Assembly: GCF_003254545.1 (NCBI RefSeq)
Contig: NZ_QJRH01000063.1
Span: 62,001-126,000, forward strand
DNA length: 64,000 bases
Reading direction: 5' to 3'
DNA from: Flavobacterium tistrianum
GTDB taxonomy: Bacteria > Bacteroidota > Bacteroidia > Flavobacteriales > Flavobacteriaceae
Below are positions 47,285 to 57,312 of this stretch, piece after piece (the stretch's first letter is position 1; each line of letters begins with the position of its first letter). A program made the translations under genes and the position numbers. A model generated the notes under the pieces. That model did no database searches. It was not told where the DNA came from and saw only the letters and a list, made by a program, of their open reading frames with translations.

Positions 47285-47710
47285 TTATGCTTCGAAATCT
47301 CTAGCAACGACGAACTTAGTTTTTACTGGAAGTTTTTGAGCTGCAAGACGTAAAGCCTCTTTTGCAACTGACAATGGAACCCCTCCAACTTCAAACATAA
47401 TTCTTCCTGGTTTAACAACAGCAGCCCAATACTCAACTGCTCCTTTACCTTTACCCATACGTACTTCAAGAGGTTTCTTAGTAATAGGTTTGTCTGGGAA
47501 AATTTTAATCCATAATTGTCCTTCTCTCTTCATGTAACGAGTTGCAGCGATACGTGCAGCTTCGATTTGACGAGATGTTAAGAACATTCCATCTTCATGT
47601 ACAGATTTAATACCAAACATTCCATTTGAAAGTTCATGCCCTCTTTGAGAGTTACCCTTCATTCTACCTTTTTGTACCTTACGGTATTTTGTTCTTTTAG
47701 GCTGTAACAT
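47285..47710 (-). CDS. rplP: Ribosomal protein L16
   Basis: A 141-residue L16 with [20 protein letters not shown] and the [20 protein letters not shown] motif. It helps place aminoacyl-tRNA in the A site. Confidence 0.98.
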   Translation of the reverse strand: MLQPKRTKYRKVQKGRMKGNSQRGHELSNGMFGIKSVHEDGMFLTSRQIEAARIAATRYMKREGQLWIKIFPDKPITKKPLEVRMGKGKGAVEYWAAVVKPGRIMFEVGGVPLSVAKEALRLAAQKLPVKTKFVVARDFEA

Positions 47711-47729
47711 TTTTCTTTAGTTTAAAAAT

Positions 47730-48488
47730 TTACTTTCTTTTACGAGCGTCTGGTTTTCCACCTTTGTTAAAGTTAGATTTGCCTCTAGGAGCATCTCCAC
47801 CTTTTCCACCACCTGTACCAGATTGTTTTTTGTCCATTCCAGCAAGTGGAGAAAGTTCTCTCTTACCGTAAACTTCACCTTTCATGATCCATACTTTGAT
47901 ACCCATTCTACCGTAAGTAGTGTGAGCTTCAGCCAAAGCATAGTCAATGTCAGCTCTGAAAGTTGATAGAGGAATTCTACCTTCTTTGAAACCTTCTGAA
48001 CGCGCCATCTCAGCACCATTTAAACGACCAGAAATCAAAACTTTGATACCTTCAGCGTTCATACGCATAGAAGCAGCAATAGCCATTTTGATTGCACGTC
48101 TGTAAGAAATACGGCTTTCGATTTGACGAGCGATGCTTGTAGCCACAAGATAAGCATCTAGCTCAGGTCTTTTAATTTCAAAGATGTTAATTTGAACCTC
48201 TTTGTCAGTAACTTTCTTAAGTTCTTCTTTTAACTTGTCTACCTCTTGTCCACCTTTTCCGATAATGATACCAGGTCTAGCAGTAGTGATAGTAACGGTT
48301 ACAAGCTTCAAAGTTCTCTCGATGATTACTTTTGATACACTAGCTTTTGATAAACGAGCGTGGATATACTTTCTGATTTTGTGATCTTCAGCTAATTTAT
48401 CGCCATAATCATTTCCACCATACCAGTTTGAGTCCCATCCTCTGATGATACCAAGTCTATTTCCAATTGGATTTGTCTTTTGTCCCAT
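47730..48488 (-). CDS. rpsC: Ribosomal protein S3
   Basis: A 252-residue S3 with the KH domain [18 protein letters not shown] and the C-terminal [13 protein letters not shown]. It has a Gly/Lys-rich low-complexity tail of about 30 residues, longer than in E. coli. It forms part of the mRNA entry channel. Confidence 0.97.
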   Translation of the reverse strand: MGQKTNPIGNRLGIIRGWDSNWYGGNDYGDKLAEDHKIRKYIHARLSKASVSKVIIERTLKLVTVTITTARPGIIIGKGGQEVDKLKEELKKVTDKEVQINIFEIKRPELDAYLVATSIARQIESRISYRRAIKMAIAASMRMNAEGIKVLISGRLNGAEMARSEGFKEGRIPLSTFRADIDYALAEAHTTYGRMGIKVWIMKGEVYGKRELSPLAGMDKKQSGTGGGKGGDAPRGKSNFNKGGKPDARKRK

Positions 48489-48493
48489 GCTGC

Positions 48494-48907
48494 TTAAGAA
48501 TTGCTTTGTGTGTTATTGATAGCTCCAAGCACGATTGTTACGTGATTAGAACGTTTTCTTATTCTGTGTGCACGACCTTGTGGAGCTGGACGAAGTCTTT
48601 TTAACATCATTCCACCATCTACTCTGATCTCTTTAACAAATAATCCAGCTTCTTCTAAATTACCTTCACTATTTTTTTGCTCCCAGTTATTGATTGCAGA
48701 TAATAATAGTTTTTCTAATTTTCTTGAAGCTTCTTTAGAACTGAATCTTAAAATGTTAAGTGCTCTTTCTACCTTCTGACCTCTTACCAAGTCCGCTACT
48801 AAGCGCATTTTTCTAGGTGAAGTAGGGCAGTTATTCAATTTTGCGAAAGCGATAGACTTATTAGCCTCTTTTCTCGCATCTGCTGTTTCTCTTTTACGAA
48901 CTCCCAT
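48494..48907 (-). CDS. rplV: Ribosomal protein L22
   Basis: A 137-residue L22 with [20 protein letters not shown] and the extended loop [20 protein letters not shown] that lines the exit tunnel. It carries about 15 extra N-terminal residues compared with E. coli. Confidence 0.97.
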
Positions 48908-48915
48908 TGCTTCTT

Positions 48916-49194
48916 TTATTTTTTACCTTTATTTTTTGCTCCAGCATGACCTCTAAAAGATCTAGTTGGTGAAAACTCTCCTAATTTGTGACCTACCATG
49001 TTTTCTGTTACGTAAACTGGTACAAATTGACGACCGTTATGAACTGCGATAGTTTGTCCAACGAAATCTGGTGTAATCATTGAAGCTCTAGACCAAGTCT
49101 TAACAACTGCATTTTTACCACTTTCTACGTTTTCTTGAACTTTCTTGTCTAATTTATAATGAACGAAAGGTCCTTTTTTTAATGAACGTGCCAT
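48916..49194 (-). CDS. rpsS: Ribosomal protein S19
   Basis: A 92-residue S19 starting [19 protein letters not shown], with [18 protein letters not shown] near the end. It sits in the head of the small subunit with S13. Confidence 0.98.
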   Translation of the reverse strand: MARSLKKGPFVHYKLDKKVQENVESGKNAVVKTWSRASMITPDFVGQTIAVHNGRQFVPVYVTENMVGHKLGEFSPTRSFRGHAGAKNKGKK

Positions 49195-49200
49195 ATCTTA

Positions 49201-50025
49201 TTATTTCTTTCTACGTTCTACGATATACTTGTTACTCGGGTTTTTCTTAGAACGAGTTCTGTAACCTTTAGCTGGCAATCCGTTTCTTGAACGTGGGTGC
49301 CCTCCAGAAGAACGTCCTTCACCACCTCCCATAGGGTGATCAACAGGGTTCATCGCTACTGGTCTAGTTCTAGGTCTTCTTCCCAACCATCTTGTTCTAC
49401 CTGCTTTTCCAGATACAACTAATTGGTGGTCAGAGTTAGAAACAGCTCCAATTGTAGCCGAACAAGTTAACAAGATTAATCTTGTCTCACCTGATGGCAT
49501 TTTAATTGTTGCGTATTTCCCGTCTCTTGCCATTAACTGAGCAAAAGTTCCAGCTGAACGAGCGATAACAGCTCCTTGTCCTGGACGTAACTCAATACAA
49601 GATATAACAGTTCCAAGAGGAATTCTGCTTAAAGGTAAAGTATTACCAATCTCTGGTTGAGACTCTGGTCCAGAAACTAATTTCTGACCAACTTTCAATC
49701 CATTTTGAGCGATAATATAAGTTTTCTCTCCATCAGCATAAGCTAATAAAGCGATAAATGCAGTACGATTTGGATCGTATTCAATTGATTTCACTGTAGC
49801 TGGAATTCCATCTTTAGTTCTTTTGAAATCGATGATACGATATCTCTGCTTGTGACCACCACCCGTATAACGCATGGTCATCTTTCCTTGACTATTTCTA
49901 CCTCCTGAGTTTTTTATCGGTGCTATCAAAGAGCGTTCCGGCTTATCAGTTGTAATAGCGTCATAACCATTCACAACTCTAAATCGCTGACCCGGGGTAA
50001 TAGGTTTTAATTTTCTTACTGACAT
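49201..50025 (-). CDS. rplB: Ribosomal protein L2
   Basis: A 274-residue L2 with [20 protein letters not shown] and the conserved [20 protein letters not shown], which holds the histidine near the peptidyl-transferase centre. Normal length. Confidence 0.98.
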   Translation of the reverse strand: MSVRKLKPITPGQRFRVVNGYDAITTDKPERSLIAPIKNSGGRNSQGKMTMRYTGGGHKQRYRIIDFKRTKDGIPATVKSIEYDPNRTAFIALLAYADGEKTYIIAQNGLKVGQKLVSGPESQPEIGNTLPLSRIPLGTVISCIELRPGQGAVIARSAGTFAQLMARDGKYATIKMPSGETRLILLTCSATIGAVSNSDHQLVVSGKAGRTRWLGRRPRTRPVAMNPVDHPMGGGEGRSSGGHPRSRNGLPAKGYRTRSKKNPSNKYIVERRKK

Positions 50026-50034
50026 TTTTCTATC

Positions 50035-50325
50035 TTAGATATTGTTGTAAAAATCAATTGTTTCTCCTTCTTGTACTTGAACAATTGCTTTTTTATATGC
50101 ATTTGTCTTTCCACTGATTAAACCACTTTTAGTGTATTTAGTAGATCTATCTGGTCTCACATTCATTGTGTTAACAGAAACGATAGTTACTCCATAAGCA
50201 GCTTCTACAGCTTTCTTAATCTCAACTTTGTTTGCTTTTTTGTTAACAACGAATCCGAAGCGGTTTAGAACTTCACTTTCTTTGGTTACTTTTTCCGTTA
50301 CTATAGGTCTAATAATGATGCTCAT
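50035..50325 (-). CDS. rplW: Ribosomal protein L23
   Basis: A 96-residue L23 with IIRPIVTEKVTKESE and NKANKVEIKKAVEAAYGVTI. It docks signal recognition particle and trigger factor at the tunnel exit. Confidence 0.97.
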   Translation of the reverse strand: MSIIIRPIVTEKVTKESEVLNRFGFVVNKKANKVEIKKAVEAAYGVTIVSVNTMNVRPDRSTKYTKSGLISGKTNAYKKAIVQVQEGETIDFYNNI

Positions 50326-50332
50326 ATTCCTA

Positions 50333-50962
50333 TTATTTACTTAAATTTTCTTCAATTAACTCTAAAGAACCTTCCAAAAGCACTAAATTGTTAGCGTTTA
50401 ATATTGCGTAAGTGCTTAATTCTGAGCTAGTTACGACGTTTGAAGCCTTTAAATTACGTGACGACAAATATACGTTTTTATTTGACTCACCCAACACAAA
50501 TAAAGATTTTTTATTCTCTAACCCTAAAGCTTTCAAAACGTTAATGAAATTTTTAGTGTTTGGCGCTTCAAAATTAAAGTCTTCTACAACTACGATATTT
50601 GACTCTTTTGCTTTGATTGAGAAAGCAGATTTTCTAGCCAATCTTTTTAAACCTTTATTCAATTTGAATGAATAACTTCTTGGTCTTGGTCCGAAAACTG
50701 TTCCACCACCTTTAAACAATGGACTCTTAACACTTCCTGCACGAGCAGTACCAGTTCCTTTTTGTTTTTTAATCTTACGTGTACTTCCAGTTACTTCAGC
50801 TCTTTCTTTAGCTTTATGAGTACCTTGTCTTTGATTAGCAAGATATTGCTTAACATCAAGATATACAGCGTGATTGTTTGGTTCAATTGCGAATACTGAA
50901 TCAGAAAGTTGAACTTTTCTTCCAGTATCTTTTCCGTTGAAATCTAATACTTTTACTTCCAT
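50333..50962 (-). CDS. rplD: Ribosomal protein L4
   Basis: A 209-residue L4 from the ATG at 50962 ([17 protein letters not shown]). The frame is open to 51007, but that would overlap rplC by 46 bases, whereas the chosen ATG overlaps the rplC stop by one base (TAATG). [20 protein letters not shown] is the tunnel loop. Confidence 0.96.
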   Translation of the reverse strand: MEVKVLDFNGKDTGRKVQLSDSVFAIEPNNHAVYLDVKQYLANQRQGTHKAKERAEVTGSTRKIKKQKGTGTARAGSVKSPLFKGGGTVFGPRPRSYSFKLNKGLKRLARKSAFSIKAKESNIVVVEDFNFEAPNTKNFINVLKALGLENKKSLFVLGESNKNVYLSSRNLKASNVVTSSELSTYAILNANNLVLLEGSLELIEENLSK

Positions 50963-51579
50963 TACTTCTGAATGATTACATAAGAGTTTTTGTGCCCAGG
51001 AACGCATCCTTTAACAACAAGTAGATTCTTCTCAGCAACTACTTTTAAAACTCTAAGGTTTTGAACTTTTACATTTTCTCCTCCCATTCTTCCAGCCATA
51101 CGCATTCCTTTGAATACTCTAGATGGATAAGAAGAAGCTCCTACAGAACCTGGCGCTCTTAAACGGTTGTGCTGACCATGAGTAGCTTGTCCAACACCAC
51201 CAAAACCGTGACGTTTAACAACACCTTGGAAACCTTTACCTTTAGACACACCTTGTACATCTACAAATTCTCCTTCTTCAAAAATAGTAACATCAATAAG
51301 ATCTCCTAATTTTTGTTCAGTTGCAAAATCTTGGAATTCAACGACTTTTTTCTTAGCAACAGTTCCAGCTTTTTTAAAGTGCCCTAAAGCAGCTTTAGTA
51401 GAATGTTTCTCGTTTTTGTCATCGAAACCAAGTTGCAACGCTTCATACCCGTCAACCTCGTTGGTTCTGACTTGGGTAACAACGCATGGTCCAGCTTCGA
51501 TTACTGTACAAGGAATGTTTTTCCCGTTTTCGTCGAAGATACTAGTCATGCCGATTTTCTTACCAATTAACCCAGACAT
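50962..51579 (-). CDS. rplC: Ribosomal protein L3
   Basis: A 205-residue L3 with [20 protein letters not shown] and the [20 protein letters not shown] loop that reaches the peptidyl-transferase centre. It is the first gene of the long S10-spc-alpha unit here, because rpsJ is separated from it by a terminator and its own promoter at 51649-51680. Confidence 0.98.
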   Translation of the reverse strand: MSGLIGKKIGMTSIFDENGKNIPCTVIEAGPCVVTQVRTNEVDGYEALQLGFDDKNEKHSTKAALGHFKKAGTVAKKKVVEFQDFATEQKLGDLIDVTIFEEGEFVDVQGVSKGKGFQGVVKRHGFGGVGQATHGQHNRLRAPGSVGASSYPSRVFKGMRMAGRMGGENVKVQNLRVLKVVAEKNLLVVKGCVPGHKNSYVIIQK

Positions 51580-51648
51580 AAATATTAATTATTAATTACT
51601 AAAATTCCCTTCAATTTGAAAATAACAGAAATTTCCAAACAGGGAGTG

Positions 51649-51680
51649 CAAAAGTAGATATTAAAATTGAATAAACCAAA
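51649..51680 (-). promoter_or_regulatory. Bacteroidetes-type promoter for the rplC-rplQ unit
   Basis: The minus strand has TTTG (51680-51677), a 20-base spacer and TACTTTTG (51656-51649), both exact consensus matches. Transcription would start near 51642, giving a leader of about 60 bases before rplC. It lies in the 395-base gap between rplC and rpsJ. The rest of the gap holds the rpsJ terminator and AT-rich sequence with no gene I can support. Confidence 0.75.
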
Positions 51681-51922
51681 CGGTTACAAAAATTAAATCG
51701 CTCATTATCAAAATCCAAGCACCAAAACACCGTCAAAATAAACCTTATTGGCACTAAAATTCGAGCTCGTTTTCTCCGTCTTCAAACATTTTACGCATAA
51801 CAATTAATTAATAAAATCAGAACAAAAAAAACTCACATCCCTTTAAAACAAAGGCTTTTACAAAATTCATAAAATCATAAACCTTTAAAATTTCACTAAT
51901 TAAAACTAACTTTTACAAACAA

Positions 51923-51953
51923 AAAAAGCGAGACAAAAAATGTCTCGCTTTTT
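51923..51953 (-). terminator. Terminator after rpsJ
   Basis: A perfect 13-base stem (AAAAAGCGAGACA at 51923-51935 with 51941-51953) around AAAAA, with the A/T ends giving a U-tail. It lies 22 bases past the rpsJ stop and ends the str unit. Confidence 0.9.
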
Positions 51954-51974
51954 ATATAAAAAAATATAAAAAAA

Positions 51975-52280
51975 TTATACTTTAATCTCTACTTCAACTC
52001 CACTTGGCAATTCAAGTTTCATTAAAGCATCAATAGTTTTAGATGAAGATGAATAAATATCAATCAATCTCTTGTATGACATTACTTCAAATTGCTCTCT
52101 CGCTTTTTTATTAACGTGCGGAGAACGCAATACAGTGAAAAGTTTTTTGTGAGTTGGCAACGGAATTGGACCTGTTACAACCGCTCCAGTAGTTTTTACT
52201 GTTTTTACGATCTTTTCAGCAGATTTATCTACCAACATGTGATCGTAAGATTTTAGTTTTATTCTGATTTTTTGACTCAT
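51975..52280 (-). CDS. rpsJ: Ribosomal protein S10
   Basis: A 101-residue S10 with [20 protein letters not shown] and the loop [20 protein letters not shown]. It also acts as NusE in antitermination complexes. It is grouped with fusA (10 bases away) rather than with rplC. Confidence 0.98.
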
Positions 52281-52290
52281 TTTCTTAAAA

Positions 52291-54447
52291 TTAAGCGTTA
52301 CCTTTTGCTTTTTTGATTACCTCTTCTGAAATGTTAGAAGGTGTTTCTGCATAGTGAGAAAACTCCATTGTTGAAGTTGCTCTACCAGAAGATAATGTTC
52401 TTAATGTAGTTACATAACCAAACATTTCTGATAAAGGCACATCAGCTTTAATAGTTTTAGCACCATTTCTATCACCCATGTCATTAACTTGACCTCTACG
52501 ACGGTTCAAGTCACCTACGATATCACCCATGTTTTCTTCAGGAGTAATAACCTCGATTTTCATGATTGGCTCAAGAATAACAGCTCCAGCAGCACGTCCT
52601 GACTCTTTATACCCCATTCTTGCAGCTAATTCAAAAGAAAGAGCATCAGAATCCACAGGGTGGAAAGACCCGTCTAATAAAGTTACTTTCAAACTATCAA
52701 CAGCATATCCAGCTAATGGACCTGTTTTCATAGCCTCACGGAAACCTTTTTCAACAGCAGGGATATATTCTTTAGGAACGTTACCACCTTTTACCTCATT
52801 AACAAACTGCAATCCTACAGGAACTTTACCATCAACTTCATCAGCAGGCTCGATTCTAAATACGATATCACCGAATTTACCACGACCTCCAGATTGTTTT
52901 TTGTAAGTTTCTCTATGTTGAGCAGATTTAGTAAACGCCTCTTTGTACTCTACTTGTGGCTCACCTTGATTAACCTCTACTTTAAACTCACGTTTCATAC
53001 GATCAACTAAGATATCTAAGTGAAGCTCACCCATACCAGAAATAATAGTTTGACCTGACGCCTCATCAGTTCTTACAGTAAACGTCGGATCCTCTTCAGC
53101 TAATTTAGCCAAAGCCATACCCATTTTATCAACGTCAGCTTTAGTTTTAGGCTCGATAGCAATACCAATTACCGGCTCTGGGAATTTCATAGATTCCAAG
53201 ATAATTGGACTCTTCTCATCACACAAAGTATCCCCTGTTTTGATATCTTTAAATCCTACAGCAGCTCCAATATCTCCAGCCTCAATAAATTCGATTGGAT
53301 TTTGTTTGTTAGCGTGCATTTGGTAAATACGAGAAATTCTCTCTTTATTACCAGAACGAGTATTCAAAACATAAGAACCAGCATCTAAACGTCCAGAATA
53401 AGCACGGAAGAAAGCTAAACGACCTACGAACGGGTCAGTAGCAATTTTAAATGCTAAAGCAGCGAACGGTTCTTTTACATCTGGACGACGTAAGATTTTA
53501 GTCTGATCTTCTTCTAACAATTCAGCATCATCAGGGTGAATTCCTTCGATACCTTCTTTATCTAATGGAGATGGCAAATACTTACAAACAGCATCTAACA
53601 TGAATTGAACTCCTTTGTTTTTGAAAGAAGAACCAGCAAGCATAGGAATGATTGCCATATCAATAGTAGCCGCTCTTAATGCATTGTTGATTTCCTCCTC
53701 TGTAATAGAGTTCTCATCTTCCATGTATTTATCTAAAAGATTCTCATCATAAGTAGCAATCTCCTCGATAAGGATAGAACGGTAGTGTTTCACATCATCA
53801 ACCATATCAGCTGGGATATCAACGATATCAAAAGTAGCTCCTTGAGTTTCATCATGCCATACGATAGCTTGATTTTTAACTAAATCAACAATACCTTTAA
53901 AGTCAGCCTCATCACCAATAGGTAAAGTAATTGCAACCGCATTCGATTTCAACATATCTTTAACCTGTCCGCACACAGCTAAGAAATTAGCACCTTGACG
54001 GTCCATTTTGTTTACGAATCCCATACGAGGAACTCTATATTGATCTGCAAGTCTCCAGTTAGTTTCTGATTGTGGCTCAACACCATCAACAGCACTAAAT
54101 AAGAAAACTAAACCATCAAGTACACGTAAAGAACGGTTTACCTCTACAGTAAAGTCAACGTGCCCAGGAGTATCAATAATATTAAAGTGGTATGGTAATG
54201 ATTCTGGAATAACTTTACCTTGCACAGTTGGAAAGTTCCAAGTACAAGTTGTAGCAGCAGAAGTAATTGTAATACCTCTTTCTTGCTCTTGAGCCATCCA
54301 GTCCATTGTTGCAGCACCATCGTGCACCTCACCAATTTTGTGTGACTTTCCAGTATAAAAAAGAATACGCTCAGTTGTTGTTGTTTTACCAGCATCAATG
54401 TGAGCCGCGATTCCGATATTTCTTGTATATTTTAAATCTCTAGCCAT
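52291..54447 (-). CDS. fusA: Elongation factor G
   Basis: A 718-residue translocase. The GTPase domain has the P-loop AHIDAGKT (15-22), [12 protein letters not shown] (G3) and NKMD (G4). Later domains include [18 protein letters not shown] and the C-terminal [16 protein letters not shown]. Length and domain order are those of canonical EF-G. Confidence 0.98.
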   Translation of the reverse strand: MARDLKYTRNIGIAAHIDAGKTTTTERILFYTGKSHKIGEVHDGAATMDWMAQEQERGITITSAATTCTWNFPTVQGKVIPESLPYHFNIIDTPGHVDFTVEVNRSLRVLDGLVFLFSAVDGVEPQSETNWRLADQYRVPRMGFVNKMDRQGANFLAVCGQVKDMLKSNAVAITLPIGDEADFKGIVDLVKNQAIVWHDETQGATFDIVDIPADMVDDVKHYRSILIEEIATYDENLLDKYMEDENSITEEEINNALRAATIDMAIIPMLAGSSFKNKGVQFMLDAVCKYLPSPLDKEGIEGIHPDDAELLEEDQTKILRRPDVKEPFAALAFKIATDPFVGRLAFFRAYSGRLDAGSYVLNTRSGNKERISRIYQMHANKQNPIEFIEAGDIGAAVGFKDIKTGDTLCDEKSPIILESMKFPEPVIGIAIEPKTKADVDKMGMALAKLAEEDPTFTVRTDEASGQTIISGMGELHLDILVDRMKREFKVEVNQGEPQVEYKEAFTKSAQHRETYKKQSGGRGKFGDIVFRIEPADEVDGKVPVGLQFVNEVKGGNVPKEYIPAVEKGFREAMKTGPLAGYAVDSLKVTLLDGSFHPVDSDALSFELAARMGYKESGRAAGAVILEPIMKIEVITPEENMGDIVGDLNRRRGQVNDMGDRNGAKTIKADVPLSEMFGYVTTLRTLSSGRATSTMEFSHYAETPSNISEEVIKKAKGNA

Positions 54448-54457
54448 TTCTTACGAA

Positions 54458-54934
54458 TTAAAATCTAAAGTGAGAGAATGCTTTATTAGCTTCTGCCATT
54501 TTGTGAGTATCCATTCTTTTCTTAACCGCAGCACCTTCTTCTTTAGCAGCAGCTAAACACTCAGAAGCTAAACGTTGTGCCATAGATTTTTCATTTCTTC
54601 TTCTAGAATAAAGTATCAACCACTTCATTGCCATAGAAATTTTTCTGTCTGGACGAATTTGCATTGGGATTTGGAATGTAGCTCCACCAACTCTACGGCT
54701 ACGTACTTCTACGTGAGGCATAACGTTTGTTAAAGCATCTTTCCAGATCTCTAATGAAGTTTTCTCATCATTTTGCTTTTTAGTTTCAATGATATCAATT
54801 GCATCATAAAATACTTTAAAAGCTGTAGATTTCTTACCATCCCACATTAAGTTATTCACAAAACGTGTAACTAATTGGTCATTAAACCTTGGATCCGGTA
54901 AAAGTGGTCTTTTCTTTGCCGCTCTTTTTCTCAT
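54458..54934 (-). CDS. rpsG: Ribosomal protein S7
   Basis: A 158-residue S7 with [20 protein letters not shown] and [20 protein letters not shown]. It organises the 3' domain of 16S rRNA. It lies between rpsL and fusA, as usual. Confidence 0.98.
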   Translation of the reverse strand: MRKRAAKKRPLLPDPRFNDQLVTRFVNNLMWDGKKSTAFKVFYDAIDIIETKKQNDEKTSLEIWKDALTNVMPHVEVRSRRVGGATFQIPMQIRPDRKISMAMKWLILYSRRRNEKSMAQRLASECLAAAKEEGAAVKKRMDTHKMAEANKAFSHFRF

Positions 54935-54958
54935 GTCTTTTTCTTAAAAGTTTTTAAA

Positions 54959-55342
54959 TTACTTTTTTGCTTCTTTTGGGCGTTTAGCACCGTACTTAGA
55001 TCTTCTTTGCGTTCTTCCTGCAACACCTGACGTATCAAGAGCTCCACGAACGATATGATATCTAACACCTGGTAAATCTTTTACCCTTCCACCTCGCACT
55101 AATACTATCGAGTGCTCTTGTAGATTATGTCCTTCTCCTGGGATGTAAGCATTCACCTCATTACCATTTGTCAAACGTACACGCGCAACTTTACGCATTG
55201 CAGAGTTTGGTTTTTTTGGTGTAGTAGTGTAAACACGCGTACAAACCCCTCTTCTTTGAGGACAAGAATCTAAAGCAACCGATTTACTCTTCTTAGTGAT
55301 CTGAGTTCTTCCTGTTCTTACTAATTGTTGAATTGTTGGCAT
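54959..55342 (-). CDS. rpsL: Ribosomal protein S12
   Basis: A 127-residue S12. Its [12 protein letters not shown] and [13 protein letters not shown] loops keep the lysines whose substitution gives streptomycin resistance elsewhere, so this is the wild-type form. First gene of the str unit. Confidence 0.98.
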
Positions 55343-55395
55343 AATTAATACTAAAAATTATTATGTTTATTAAATTCCCGCTTTTTACGGGGTTG

Positions 55396-55426
55396 CAAAT
55401 GTATAAAATAATTTTCAGTATACAAA
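55396..55426 (-). promoter_or_regulatory. Bacteroidetes-type promoter for rpsL-rpsG-fusA-rpsJ
   Basis: The minus strand has TTTG (55426-55423), a 19-base spacer and TACATTTG (55403-55396), both exact matches. A small CCCG/CGGG hairpin (55377-55391) would form at the very 5' end of the transcript. Confidence 0.75.
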
Positions 55427-55524
55427 CGTTAAATCATTAATTTTCAACAACATTATTTATATCTATGATTTCAGAGAGAAACATTAGATATTTGCTTTAC
55501 ATTTAACCAACAAAATAATTGCAT

Positions 55525-57225
55525 TTGAAACAATTACATTACATACTCATTTTACTTTTATCCTCAAATTGTTTCGCGCAATCTTTTTATCTGACTATAA
55601 ACGGAGTCAACAAACTACAAAACTCAACAATCGATTCCATACCATATATCAGAAAACATACAAACATAAAATCTCTCAACAATGAAATTTACAACACTTT
55701 AAACAAACTGACAAAGCATGGCTATATAGATTCGAAAATAATAGAAAACAAGAAGGTCAGTGACAGCACATATAACGTTTTGATCGACTTAAAAAATAAG
55801 ATAGAAGCGATACATATATATATAGGAACAAATAGTGCCTTTTATGATTCAAAGAAAATTTCGAAAGACAGCATATCGATCCCCTACTCAGAACTTGAAA
55901 ACTTTTTAAATCAAGAAATTTCAAATAAAGAAAAAGCTGGTTTTGCATTCACAAAAATTAAACTAGAAAACCTTAAGAAAAAGAACTCCATAATATATGC
56001 TGATTTAAACTTTGACTCCGAAAAAAAAAGAATTCTAAATTCTATTGTTTTGAATTATACTAATCCCTCAGTGAAAGATTTTTTCCCTGAAGGAGCATTA
56101 AAACAATTGAATAGAAAATACACCAATAAAACCTTCAACCAAGAAACCGTTAAAAAACTTTCTGACGACATTAATAGTTTCGAATTTGTATCTCAAACCA
56201 AATATCCAGAAATCTTATTCACAAAAGACTCAACAAAAGTTTACACTTATATAGAGAAAAGAAAAGCAAACACTTTTGATGGCTATATTGGATTTTCAAA
56301 CGACGACAGTAAAAAAATACGTCTTAATGGCTATTTAGACATTTCCTTAATTAACACACTTCATGCAGGAGAACAATTCTCATTATACTGGAAAAGCGAC
56401 GGTAACAAACAAACGACTTTTAATACAAAACTAGAAATCCCATACATCTTTAGAAGTCCGCTAGGAATAAAAGCCCAACTAAACATTTTCAAACAAGACA
56501 GCACATTTCAAAACACAAAAACAGAAATAAATCTAGGTTATTTTCTAAACTACAATTCCAAAATATACATTGGATATCAATCAACCGAATCAAGCGATAT
56601 ACAAAACACCAACAGCGCAACAATAAGTGATTTCAAAAACTCATATTCCACCACCGCATTAGAATACAAAAAAAATGACAACTCCAACTATTTGTTCCCA
56701 AGAAAATCATATGCAAATCTATTGCTTGGTTTTGGAAAAAGAAAAATAAACAACACAGTCGAAACAACAGAAACGTCTAGTCAATTTTACACTAGTCTAA
56801 ATCTATCGTACAATTTTGAATTAAATAAAAAAAACTTTATTTACATCAACCCCCAAATCTTATACCTAAAAAGCGACAATTACATAACGAATGAGCTTTT
56901 CAGATTTGGAGGATTAAACTCCATTAGAGGCTTCTCTGAAAATAGTTTACAAGGAAATGTTGCAAATCTATTCATTACTGAATACAGATACTTACTTAGC
57001 TCAAATTTATACATACACACCATACTTGATTATGGAATTTACCAAGACCAAACTTCGATAAATAATAGCAGAAAATTCAACAACTTAATTAGCGCTGGCG
57101 TAGGTTTAGGATTACTAACAAAAAATGGCCTATTGAAGACAATATTAGCTAACGGTAGCACAAATCAAGCCGAAATAAAATTTTATAACAGTATACTTGT
57201 AATCTGTTACAATGTTAAATTTTAA
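55525..57225 (+). CDS. Omp85/BamA-like outer membrane protein
   Basis: A 566-residue secreted protein. No ATG is available near the start; TTG at 55525 gives MKQLHYILILLLSSNCFAQ, a good signal peptide (another TTG lies at 55519). A POTRA-like alpha/beta region (about 25-230) precedes a beta-barrel rich in alternating aromatic residues. FRFGGLNSIRGFSENSLQG is the conserved barrel motif of D15/BamA/TamA proteins. The protein is shorter than BamA, so it may be a TamA-like or lineage-specific member. It probably inserts or secretes other outer-membrane proteins, but no partner is evident. Confidence 0.8.
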   Translation: MKQLHYILILLLSSNCFAQSFYLTINGVNKLQNSTIDSIPYIRKHTNIKSLNNEIYNTLNKLTKHGYIDSKIIENKKVSDSTYNVLIDLKNKIEAIHIYIGTNSAFYDSKKISKDSISIPYSELENFLNQEISNKEKAGFAFTKIKLENLKKKNSIIYADLNFDSEKKRILNSIVLNYTNPSVKDFFPEGALKQLNRKYTNKTFNQETVKKLSDDINSFEFVSQTKYPEILFTKDSTKVYTYIEKRKANTFDGYIGFSNDDSKKIRLNGYLDISLINTLHAGEQFSLYWKSDGNKQTTFNTKLEIPYIFRSPLGIKAQLNIFKQDSTFQNTKTEINLGYFLNYNSKIYIGYQSTESSDIQNTNSATISDFKNSYSTTALEYKKNDNSNYLFPRKSYANLLLGFGKRKINNTVETTETSSQFYTSLNLSYNFELNKKNFIYINPQILYLKSDNYITNELFRFGGLNSIRGFSENSLQGNVANLFITEYRYLLSSNLYIHTILDYGIYQDQTSINNSRKFNNLISAGVGLGLLTKNGLLKTILANGSTNQAEIKFYNSILVICYNVKF

Positions 57226-57242
57226 GGCTTTGTAAAAAATCA

Positions 57243-57312
57243 TTAACAAAATATTAGGATTTTTAACAAGTATTTACGAATATTACATGACTAATCCAAA
57301 ATATTTGACAAT
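57243..57312 (+). promoter_or_regulatory. Conserved upstream region of the first SusC gene
   Basis: Two blocks in front of this gene recur in front of the second SusC: TTAACAAAATATTAGGATTTTT (from 57243; compare 62567) in near-identical form and GACTAATCCAAAATATTT (57289-57306; compare 62593-62610) with one difference. I see no exact TAnnTTTG here. The shared blocks could hold the promoter or a leader control site. Confidence 0.45.

Noticed and set aside
51661..51920. A small gene or RNA in the rplC-rpsJ gap
   Set aside because: No open frame of use and no stable hairpin other than the rpsJ terminator; the gap is explained by a promoter.
52529..52906. A 125-codon plus-strand frame inside fusA
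   Set aside because: It is the antisense of a well-conserved coding sequence and has no features of its own.
55498..55505. TACATTTA as a promoter for the Omp85-like gene
   Set aside because: One mismatch in the -7 element and no TTTG at the right distance upstream.
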